NCBI GenBank assembly: GCA_014534425.1
Contig: JACVRN010000040.1
Span: forward strand, 1-38,774
Direction: 5' to 3'
Length of the DNA stretch: 38,774 nucleotides
Source of the DNA: Pyrinomonadaceae bacterium
Lineage (GTDB): Bacteria > Acidobacteriota > Blastocatellia > Pyrinomonadales > Pyrinomonadaceae
The notes beneath the pieces are model-generated. The model saw only the letters and a program-made list of their open reading frames with translations. It was not told the origin of the DNA and did not search any database. This document shows, piece after piece, positions 32,236-38,774 of this stretch. Each line of letters opens with the position of its first letter. The stretch's first letter is position 1. A program made the position numbers and the translations under genes.

Positions 32236-32274
32236 GCATTCATTGAAATGAAGGTCTAATATATTACCACTTTC

Positions 32275-32308
32275 GGGGCCGCAGTCCAGGCTGCGGCCCC
32301 TTTACTTT
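32275..32308 (+). terminator. Rho-independent terminator
   Basis: GGGGCCGCAG (32275-32284), loop TCCAGG, and CTGCGGCCCC (32291-32300) form a perfect 10-bp GC-rich stem followed by TTTACTTT. It lies about 40 bp after the NBR1-Ig/glycosidase gene stop and is the clearest intrinsic terminator in the window. Confidence 0.92.
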
Positions 32309-32505
32309 GCCTTCTCGCGCTGCACGTTACGCCTCCTAAGATTTCCAGATTCTCTTTTGCGCGCCACTCCTGTTATCTTTCAGTGCTCTAACGATTCGGG
32401 CTTCCAGACATTTTCGCTTAACATAAGGATACGGCACGCGCGAGCATCCGTCTTGCAGGATTCGTAAGGAGATAATTCACTCTCAACCAGTTGGCAGTAA
32501 GTTTT

Positions 32506-34293
32506 ATGACAGAGCAATCATTAAAGGTTTATGAGTTTGGCCCTTTTCGACTGGACACTACGGTGCGCCGTCTCTCGCGTGATGGCCGTCCCATATCGCT
32601 GACATCTAAAATCTTTGACATGCTGTTACTGCTGGTAAAGAAGCGCGGGCAGTTGGTGACAAAAGAAGAGTTGATGGAAGAGCTTTGGCCCGACAGGTTC
32701 GTGGAACAAAATAACCTGACCGTTCACATGACTATGCTGCGGAAAATCCTGGGCGAGCGGCACCGAGATCATAAGTATATAGAGACGGTTCAGGGCAGAG
32801 GTTATCGCTTTGTCGCCAGAGTGCGCGAGGTCGAGGATGAAAACGTAGATGAATCAAGCGAGGCTGTTGTGGACACGGCCTCGCGCACAGCGGTCGAGCA
32901 GAAAGACACATTGATTACGTCAATCGCCGTGCTGCCCTTCGTCAATACCAGCCAGGACTCGAAGCTGGACTATCTCTCGGACGGACTGACGGCGAGCATC
33001 ATCAATATCCTGTCACAAATCCCGCAACTGCGAGTCATGGCTCGCTCGACGGTCTTTCGCTACAAAGGAAGAGACTTGGACGGGCAGGCAGTAGGTCTTG
33101 AGCTAGGTGTCGGAGCCGTGCTGGAAGGAAGAGTTCTACAGCTAAGCGACAGGCTAATCATCAGCGTGGAGCTTGTGCGCGCCCTGGACGGCGTGCAGCT
33201 TTGGGGCGAACAATACAATCGCCCGCCGTCAGATATTTTTGCCGTGCAGGAAGAGATTGCCAGAGAATTGACGGGCAAGCTGCGGCTGAAGATTACGGGC
33301 GCAGAGCGAAAGCAGATGGTAAGACAACTGACGGATAATATTGATGCCTTTCACCTTTATCTGAAAGGCTCTTATTTCTGGAGCAAGCGCACGCCGGAAG
33401 ACATCAGGAAAGGCATGAAGTATTTTAACAGGGCCATTAAGCTGGATAAGAATTATGCTCTGGCTTATGCCGGATTGGCCGATTGTTATAGCGGTTTGGC
33501 AATCTGGAACGAACGCCCGCCCAGAAAATCTTTTCCCAAAGCCAAGCAGGCCGTGACGAAGGCTCTTGAAATAGATGAGACTCTGGCAGAAGCTCATAAC
33601 GCGCTGGCCGTCATCAGGGAATTTTACGATTGGGATTTCGAAGAGGCCGAAAACGAGTACCTGCGCTCGCTCGACCTCAACCCGAACTCAGTTTTGATTC
33701 ACAGAAGGTATGCGGGTTATCTATCAAGAATGGCGCGGCATGAAGAGGCCATAGAGCAGATAAAACAGGCTAAGGAATTAGACCCGCTTTCCAGTAACAT
33801 CAATATGGATTTGGGCGGCATCTATTACTACGCGCGCCAGTATAACCAGGCCATAGAGCAATGCCGCGAGACGCTTGAGATAGACCCGAACTTTGGCGGC
33901 CCGTATATCCTCATCAGCCTTGCGCTGTTGAAGAAGGGAAAGTACGAGGAGGCGATTGCCGAGGCGCAGAAGGCGCAGGGGCTTCTAGGCGACAACCCTG
34001 ACGGGATTGCTCACGTAGGCTATGCATATGCCGTCGCCGGTAGACGAGAAGCGGCCCTAGAGATTCTCAATGAACTACTGGAGCTATCCTCGCAAAAGTA
34101 TATACCGCCGTACCTGATGGCATACATTTACGCGGGGCTTAAGCTACACGACCTGGCCTTCGAGTGGTTGGAAAAAGCTTATGAAGAGCGCTCCTACGTG
34201 CTCGTGGGCTTAAAGGCTCTCCCGCTTTTCGACGACCTGCGCGAAGACCCGCGCTTCAGCAATCTACTGCAACGTGTCGGACTGGTAACTTAA
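32506..34293 (+). CDS. Winged-helix regulator with TolB-like and TPR domains
   Basis: A 595-residue cytoplasmic protein from ATG 32506; an in-frame TTG at 32491 would add five residues. Residues about 6-105 form an OmpR/PhoB-type DNA-binding winged helix ([57 protein letters not shown]). After an acidic linker comes the TolB-like/adenylate-cyclase-associated region (about 140-275; [60 protein letters not shown]), then about seven TPR-like helical repeats to the end. No receiver domain or membrane helix is seen, so signals are probably protein partners or small molecules sensed inside the cell. The architecture is common in Acidobacteriota. It begins 200 bp after the terminator as an independent unit. 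Confidence 0.88.
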   Translation: MTEQSLKVYEFGPFRLDTTVRRLSRDGRPISLTSKIFDMLLLLVKKRGQLVTKEELMEELWPDRFVEQNNLTVHMTMLRKILGERHRDHKYIETVQGRGYRFVARVREVEDENVDESSEAVVDTASRTAVEQKDTLITSIAVLPFVNTSQDSKLDYLSDGLTASIINILSQIPQLRVMARSTVFRYKGRDLDGQAVGLELGVGAVLEGRVLQLSDRLIISVELVRALDGVQLWGEQYNRPPSDIFAVQEEIARELTGKLRLKITGAERKQMVRQLTDNIDAFHLYLKGSYFWSKRTPEDIRKGMKYFNRAIKLDKNYALAYAGLADCYSGLAIWNERPPRKSFPKAKQAVTKALEIDETLAEAHNALAVIREFYDWDFEEAENEYLRSLDLNPNSVLIHRRYAGYLSRMARHEEAIEQIKQAKELDPLSSNINMDLGGIYYYARQYNQAIEQCRETLEIDPNFGGPYILISLALLKKGKYEEAIAEAQKAQGLLGDNPDGIAHVGYAYAVAGRREAALEILNELLELSSQKYIPPYLMAYIYAGLKLHDLAFEWLEKAYEERSYVLVGLKALPLFDDLREDPRFSNLLQRVGLVT

Positions 34294-34338
34294 ACTCCGC
34301 TCGCCCGTGCCTTCGTCTCCTCATACATAAAAAGTTAG

Positions 34339-34743
34339 TTAAGGTTTGCAGGTTACTCCGCTCTGCTCAATCAATTTATTGATGATGTCTGTGGCAAGGC
34401 TGAAGGTGTCGTGCATGTCGTGAACAGTTACCCCGTGCGGGCCTTCCAGAACCTGTTGTTCCCTGTCGAGCTTGTCTACGTGCGCGTTAAAGTCCTGCAA
34501 ATCTTTGACGGCTTTACAAAATCTGGCTTGATCCACCGCAATCTTTGCGGCGTCAATCTTTCTCAGCAGGAAAGCGCGATCCTGTTCGGCGTTGACCCCT
34601 GTGAAGTTTGCGTCCTCCGTCTGAGACCGCAGCAAAGCAATCAGGTCAAGGGCTTCCGTCACGGTACTGGCTTTGACTACGGGCGTGCAGATAAGGACGG
34701 AGCACATCAACAATGTAATCGTGAGACCTTGTATGAGTTTCAT
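34339..34743 (-). CDS. Small secreted helical protein, FIMAH-like
   Basis: A 134-residue protein from ATG 34743, chosen because a strong AAGGAAGGGAAG precedes it and a signal peptide follows at once (MKLIQGLTITLLMCSVLICT, cleavage near VVKAS). The frame is open further upstream, but that part has no signal and poor coding character. The mature part is all helix with the heptad-like pattern DRAFLLRKIDAAKIAVDQ and FCKAVKDLQDFNAHVDKLD, resembling the FIMAH-type helical domain found at the ends of secreted proteins. It has two cysteines (CKAV and near the C-terminus, VTCKP). Function is unknown. It is convergent with the winged-helix/TPR gene. Confidence 0.7.
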   Translation of the reverse strand: MKLIQGLTITLLMCSVLICTPVVKASTVTEALDLIALLRSQTEDANFTGVNAEQDRAFLLRKIDAAKIAVDQARFCKAVKDLQDFNAHVDKLDREQQVLEGPHGVTVHDMHDTFSLATDIINKLIEQSGVTCKP

Positions 34744-34963
34744 AATCTTCCCTTCCTTTGTAAGAAATTGATAGCACTGTGTTGTTTCGGCTGAAGCGAT
34801 ACCGAAGGTTTTACCTGACACTGGGGAGATGTTAGAGATTATGGCCTGATGAATGTCTTGACTGACTATAGGCAATAGATATTTTTAAGTCTCGTTTACA
34901 GTACCTTTCCGGCTATCAACAGTATTATCTTGTTAATAATATCGCGTGGACGACTCCGGTAGC

Positions 34964-34983
34964 TATTAAGAAATATTAAGAAA
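34964..34983. repeat. Tandem duplication of a 10-bp AT-rich unit
   Basis: TATTAAGAAA occurs twice in direct succession (34964-34973 and 34974-34983), in the AT-rich gap downstream of the kinase gene. It is short and may be without function. Confidence 0.6.
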
Positions 34984-35016
34984 TGTAAAATTACGCCTAA
35001 GCCCCGCCCGGGCCGT

Positions 35017-37086
35017 TTACTCACCGAGCGCCGCAGCCGCAGCTTCCGGGAGCGTCATCGCGCGCCCGCGCGTCCACTCGCGCTCAAGCGTCGCGGCGTC
35101 GAGCGTCGAGCGCAGCTTCGCCACGTAGCGGTCACGAAGCGACTGCTCCCACTCTTCCAGCGAAGAGCCTGCCGCTTCGCAGAGAGCCTCGGCAGCCTCT
35201 AGGGTGCAGCCACCGGCGAAGACCGCCAGCCGCCGCAGCACCGCTCGCTCCTCTTCGTCCAGCAGGTCGTAGCTCCACGCCACCGCCCCGCGCATAGTCT
35301 GCTGCCTTCCGGGCAGGTCGCGCGCCCCGCCCGTCAAAAGCTTCAGACGGTGGTCTAGACGGTCTAGCATAGCGCGGGGCGTCAGCAATTTGACGCGCGC
35401 CGCAGCCAGTTCAAGCGCCAGTGGCAATCCGTCTAGCCTGCGGCAAATCTCTGCCACAGCCCGCGCGTTCTCCGATGTCAACGCGAACGCAGGCTTCGCA
35501 GCCCGCGCACGCTCCACGAACAGCGCCACGGCTGGCACGCGTGCCAGGTCGTCGGGCGGCGGCAGGCTAGTGGGCGGCGGCACTTCGAGCGGCTCGACCG
35601 GATACTCGCGCTCCTGGCTCAGCCTGAGCGGTGCCTGGCTCGTCGCCAGCACCTTCAGGCCGGGCGAGGCCGCGAGCAGTTCCGAGACGAGCGTTGCACC
35701 TTCGAGCAGGTGCTCAAAGTTATCAAGCACGAGCAGCAGCCGCTTGTCCGAGAGTTCATGCGCGAGCGCGTCTGCGAGTGAGCCTCCGGGCGTCTCCGCT
35801 ACGCCTAGAGCCTGGGCTATGGGACGTGCTATCAATCCAGGGTCGGAGAGCGGCGAGAGGTCTGCGACAAAGACGCCTTCGGGGAAATCTCCACCGCCGA
35901 GCAACTCTCGCGCGGCTTCTACTGCGAGTCGCGTCTTGCCCGTCCCGCCTGGGCCTGTCAGCGTCAACAACCGCTCGCCGGAGTTACGCAACGCGGACGT
36001 GACCTCAGATAGCTCGCGCCTGCGACCTATGAGCTTCGACGCGTGCGGCGGAAGGTTCGTAGGCGTCGCAAAGGGCCGCGCGTCAATATCCGTCCCCATG
36101 CCACGAATCGTAGTCAGCTTCACGGTGGAGCCGAACTTGCTCGACTGCAAAGGCGGTTGCATCAAGGTTACGTGTCCGGTCTCTTGCTCCGCACGCGACA
36201 GGGCCGTAGTCCCGGCCTCGCCTGACTGCGAGAGAGCGCGCACGGCCTCGTCAAGCGCGTCAATCATTTCGGCTGCTGTCTGGAAGCGCTCGCCGCGCTC
36301 CTTTCGCATAGCCCGCTCGACTACGCGCGACAGCGCTTCCGGCGCGTGCGGCACGAGGCTGGACAGTGGCGCAGTCTCATGCGAAGTGATGTCTATGAGC
36401 GTGGCTGTCATGCTCTCTTTATCGAACGGCGGGCGGCCTGCTGCCAGTTCGTAGAGCACTACGCCCAGACTCCAGATGTCCGTACGCGCGTCAACCGCCT
36501 CGCCCGAAGCCTGCTCCGGCGACATGTAACGGACTGTGCCCACCAGCGCCCCTGTCGTCGTCAAAGGGATATTGTCGGAGGGCGCGCCCGCGTCGCCTTC
36601 AGTCGTAATCACCTTGGCTATGCCGAAGTCCAGCACCTTGACCAGTCCGTCGCTGCGCCGCATAAGGTTCTCAGGCTTGATGTCGCGGTGGACTATGCCT
36701 GCGCGGTGCGCCGCAGCGAGCGCAAGTGCGGCTTGCCGTATGGCGTCAACCAACTCGGCCAGTGACGGTCGCTCTTGAATCACCCAGTCGCGCAGTGTGA
36801 GACCCTCGACCAGTTCTGTGACGATGAAGTACATGCCAGCCTGTTTGCCCACGTCGAAGACCGTGAGGATGTTCGGGTGGTTCAAGGCGGATGCGGCCTT
36901 GGCCTCGCGCACGAAGCGGGCCAGGCGTTGCGCTTCGCCCTGTGCGACCTGAGACGGGAATACCTTGATGGCTACGCGGCGGTCTAGCAGGGAGTCAAGA
37001 GCCAGGTACACGTCGCCCATACCGCCCGCGCCAATCTGCGAGCGTATTTCATAGCGACCGAGCCGTGAATCAGGAAGAAGGGTCAT
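35017..37086 (-). CDS. Ser/Thr protein kinase fused to an NB-ARC-type ATPase, apparently without its TPR region
   Basis: A 689-residue cytoplasmic protein. Residues about 11-280 are a complete Hanks-type kinase: glycine loop GAGGMGDVYLA, Lys41 (VAIKVF), Glu62, catalytic loop IVHRDIKPEN (Asp135), DFG at 153-155, and YMSPEQ. After a linker (about 290-345) comes a STAND ATPase of the AfsR/NB-ARC kind with Walker A GPGGTGKTRL (378-387), Walker B LLLVLDNFEHLL, and GLPLALELAAARVKLL. The winged-helix part (YDLLDEEERAVLRRLAVFAGG) leads within about 25 residues to RDRYVAKLRSTLDAATLERE followed by GRAMTLPEAAAAAL, which is normally the extreme C-terminus of such proteins after several hundred residues of TPR. 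Loss of an in-frame internal block at about 35140-35170 is inferred. The gene could still make a kinase-ATPase without its sensor arm. Confidence 0.85.
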   Translation of the reverse strand: MTLLPDSRLGRYEIRSQIGAGGMGDVYLALDSLLDRRVAIKVFPSQVAQGEAQRLARFVREAKAASALNHPNILTVFDVGKQAGMYFIVTELVEGLTLRDWVIQERPSLAELVDAIRQAALALAAAHRAGIVHRDIKPENLMRRSDGLVKVLDFGIAKVITTEGDAGAPSDNIPLTTTGALVGTVRYMSPEQASGEAVDARTDIWSLGVVLYELAAGRPPFDKESMTATLIDITSHETAPLSSLVPHAPEALSRVVERAMRKERGERFQTAAEMIDALDEAVRALSQSGEAGTTALSRAEQETGHVTLMQPPLQSSKFGSTVKLTTIRGMGTDIDARPFATPTNLPPHASKLIGRRRELSEVTSALRNSGERLLTLTGPGGTGKTRLAVEAARELLGGGDFPEGVFVADLSPLSDPGLIARPIAQALGVAETPGGSLADALAHELSDKRLLLVLDNFEHLLEGATLVSELLAASPGLKVLATSQAPLRLSQEREYPVEPLEVPPPTSLPPPDDLARVPAVALFVERARAAKPAFALTSENARAVAEICRRLDGLPLALELAAARVKLLTPRAMLDRLDHRLKLLTGGARDLPGRQQTMRGAVAWSYDLLDEEERAVLRRLAVFAGGCTLEAAEALCEAAGSSLEEWEQSLRDRYVAKLRSTLDAATLEREWTRGRAMTLPEAAAAALGE

Positions 37087-37153
37087 ATTAACGAATGCGA
37101 TGCAAGACTCTATAACAGGGCAGAAGGCGGAAGACCTATGACGAATATATGTG

Positions 37154-37217
37154 GTAGTGGTTAAGTTAGAAGTTGAGAGTAGAAAACCTTATACTCAACT
37201 TCTAACTTAACCACTAC
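37154..37217. repeat. Perfect 24-bp inverted repeat carrying dispersed repeat copy 2
   Basis: Arms at 37154-37177 and 37194-37217 are exact reverse complements around a 16-base AT-rich loop. The left arm with adjoining bases (37155-37180) is the second copy of the 26-bp repeat seen at 27382-27407. It lies just after the stop of the sugar dehydrogenase gene and upstream of the kinase gene, so it could also act as a transcript 3' hairpin. Confidence 0.85.
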
Positions 37218-37239
37218 TATATCTGTGCAAAGCTTCAAT

Positions 37240-38574
37240 TCAGCGTTTCGGCGTGATTTTCCAAAGCTCCCCGTTGGTTTCATCTGTCACTATGTAAAGC
37301 GCGCCGTCAGGCCCCTGACGCACGTCGCGGATTCGATGCCCGCACTCCGCCAGAAGATGTTCTTCGCCGACTACGCGATTGTCTTTAATGACCAGCCGCA
37401 CGAGTCTCTGCTCTCTTAAAGCTCCGACAAAGAGACTCCCGCGCCATGCAGGAAAAGCGCTGCCCGTGTAGAACTGCGCGCCCGAAGGAGCTATCACAGG
37501 GTCCCAATAATAAATCGGATTCACGTAGCCTTCGCGCGCAGTGACGGCACCCGCAATAGGGTCGCCCGAATATTCTTCTCCGAAAGTGACCAGAGGCCAG
37601 CCATAATTTTTACCTTTTTCTATCAGGTTCAACTCATCGCCGCCCTGCGCCCCGTGCTCCACAGTCCACAGTCGCCCCTGCTCGTCAAACGCCGCCGCCT
37701 GAACGTTTCTATGTCCAAGAGTCCATATTTCGGGCAGAGCGCCAGACTGTTTAGCGAACGGATTATCGTTTGGCACAGAGCCGTCCGGGTTGATGCGAAT
37801 GATTTTGCCAAGGTGACTGTTAAGATGTTGCGCCTGTGGACGCGTGGTCGTTCTGTCGAAGCGTTCGCCGAGCGTGATGTAGAGTTTGCCGTCCGGGCCA
37901 AAAGCCAGGCGGGAGCCGAAGTGAAGGCCGTTGTTGTAAGTCGGCATGGCGCGGAAAATGACGCGCACCTGTTCAAGGTTTCTAAGGTCTTCGGTCAACA
38001 CGCCGCGCGCGACGCTCGTTCCGCTCCCGCCTTCGCGCTGCTCCGAAAAGCTCCAGAAGATGGTGCGGTCTCTCTTGAAATCAGGGCTTAAAGCAACGTC
38101 CAGAAGTCCGCCTTGTCCGCGCGCAGTAATCGGCGGCAAACCGCCCTGCCCGCTCACAGCCGACACGCCGCCGGAGCCTACGGGCAGCAACCCGCCAATC
38201 GGCTGCCCGACTTCGCCTTTAGCCGTAACGACGCGCATCCGTCCGGGCTTTTCCGTAATCAGAAAGTCTCCGTTCGGCAGAGGCTCCACGGCCCAGGGGT
38301 TGGACAAGCCCTTCGCCAACACAGTGACTTCAAAATCCACGTTGGACTTCACCCCGCAGGCGCGGGTCTGTCCTGGGAAAGTCGGCTTCTGTTCCGGCGC
38401 GTTTGGACTTCTGGTTTCGAGCGGCGTGCACGACGACTGAGACGAGCCTTGCGGCGCGGCAGCATTAGAAGAAGCGGGAGTTTTATCTACAGCCTCGCGC
38501 CTACTTTGCGCGCAGGCGACGGCGACTACGATAATTAAAATGCTCAGGACAAACCAAATCTGATTTTTATTCAT
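37240..38574 (-). CDS. PQQ-dependent aldose sugar dehydrogenase-like beta-propeller protein
   Basis: A 444-residue protein with an N-terminal membrane-targeting segment (NQIWFVLSILIIVVAVACAQ); the Cys at residue 21 may be lipidated, though the residue at -3 is Ala and not the preferred Leu. A Ser/Pro-rich linker follows, then a six-bladed propeller of the soluble glucose dehydrogenase/YliI family (about 78-440): KGLSNPWAVEPLPNGDFLIT, NGLHFGSRLAFGPDGKLYIT with the likely catalytic His, EIWTLGHRNVQAAAF, GKNYGWPLVTFGEEYSG and the closing GPDGALYIVTDETNGELWKI. It probably oxidises aldoses in the periplasm and passes electrons to the respiratory chain; PQQ use is inferred from the family. A short Gly-rich insert (VGSGGVSAVSGQGGLPP) occurs in an early blade. 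Confidence 0.88.
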   Translation of the reverse strand: MNKNQIWFVLSILIIVVAVACAQSRREAVDKTPASSNAAAPQGSSQSSCTPLETRSPNAPEQKPTFPGQTRACGVKSNVDFEVTVLAKGLSNPWAVEPLPNGDFLITEKPGRMRVVTAKGEVGQPIGGLLPVGSGGVSAVSGQGGLPPITARGQGGLLDVALSPDFKRDRTIFWSFSEQREGGSGTSVARGVLTEDLRNLEQVRVIFRAMPTYNNGLHFGSRLAFGPDGKLYITLGERFDRTTTRPQAQHLNSHLGKIIRINPDGSVPNDNPFAKQSGALPEIWTLGHRNVQAAAFDEQGRLWTVEHGAQGGDELNLIEKGKNYGWPLVTFGEEYSGDPIAGAVTAREGYVNPIYYWDPVIAPSGAQFYTGSAFPAWRGSLFVGALREQRLVRLVIKDNRVVGEEHLLAECGHRIRDVRQGPDGALYIVTDETNGELWKITPKR

Positions 38575-38774
38575 GGACGCAAACCCTCCTTGAAAGCTAG
38601 AAGCTGCTGAATTTCATAAAGAGTATTTAACGGACTACTGCCCGGATTCACAAGTGCGGAAGCAGGAAGAGTGGCGGGGTCTGGAGGATGAAGGTATCCT
38701 TGTGGTCAGGCAGGCGAAATACTAATAAAACAGTAGGGCAGGGACAAGTCCAATGCCCGCCCGTTAATAAGAAA
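38575..38774. other. Gene-free end of window upstream of the sugar dehydrogenase
   Basis: This 200-bp tail must contain the promoter of the leftward sugar dehydrogenase gene. A modest AGGAGGGTT-type ribosome binding site on the minus strand (8-16 bp before the ATG) is visible. I see no other gene or repeat in it. Confidence 0.5.

Noticed and set aside
35390-36454. 354-codon plus-strand frame opposite the kinase
   Set aside because: Ser/Ala/Arg-rich composition expected from reading a GC-rich gene backwards; the opposite strand has all kinase and Walker motifs.
1-38774. tRNA, rRNA, riboswitch or intact insertion sequence
   Set aside because: No cloverleaf, rRNA segment, conserved riboswitch core or transposase motif was recognised by eye; a covariance-model scan would be decisive.

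Overview
The window looks like a chromosomal piece of an Acidobacteriota genome, most likely Blastocatellia-like. This is inferred from family content: an Oar-type TonB receptor with an N-terminal carboxypeptidase-regulatory domain, a 'VWFA-related Acidobacterial domain' protein, duplicated orphan MacB/FtsX permeases, a winged-helix/TolB-like/TPR regulator, a Ser/Thr kinase fused to an NB-ARC-type ATPase, and moderate-to-high GC. No rRNA, tRNA, CRISPR array or intact insertion sequence was recognised.

Region 1 (1-19.4 kb) is a pectin/galacturonate utilisation island. The plus-strand run from 703 to 5870 holds a hexuronate-type MFS transporter, KDG kinase, a class III fructose-1,6-bisphosphatase and KDPG aldolase, followed by a convergent GntR/FCD repressor. 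Divergent from the repressor are a GH105 unsaturated uronyl hydrolase and an exported cupin. On the minus strand (19.1 down to 11.45 kb) lie a large TonB-dependent receptor, PL10 pectate lyase, Tat-exported GH28 polygalacturonase, CE12 rhamnogalacturonan acetylesterase and an unknown secreted protein. Together they suggest outer-membrane capture and cutting of pectin, deacetylation, unsaturated-uronide hydrolysis, uptake, and conversion of KDG to pyruvate plus glyceraldehyde-3-phosphate, with FBPase feeding gluconeogenesis. Genes that turn uronates into KDG are not in the window. TGGT-N3-ACCA-type palindromes lie beside the regulator and GH105 and also upstream of the TonB receptor, suggesting one regulon.

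Between the two halves of this island (9.5-11.3 kb) lies a decayed restriction-endonuclease/NACHT defence gene with a nonsense codon, loss of the NTPase core and a 16-bp frameshifting duplication.

Region 2 (19.8-29.6 kb) holds a secreted HEFGH protein, an intact duplicated permease, a VWFA-related protein, a second permease deleted at both the N-terminus and the last membrane domain, and an M1 peptidase. Palindromic repeats sit in the gaps and two possible small proteins follow on the minus strand. Region 3 (29.7-38.6 kb) holds an unusual protein with three NBR1-type Ig-like domains woven around a glycosidase-like barrel, a winged-helix/TPR regulator, a small secreted helical protein, a kinase/NB-ARC protein apparently lacking its TPR region, and a PQQ-type sugar dehydrogenase.

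Three multidomain genes in this window (NACHT, second permease, kinase/NB-ARC) appear to have lost internal segments while keeping both ends. That is either a real decay mode in this lineage or an assembly artefact.
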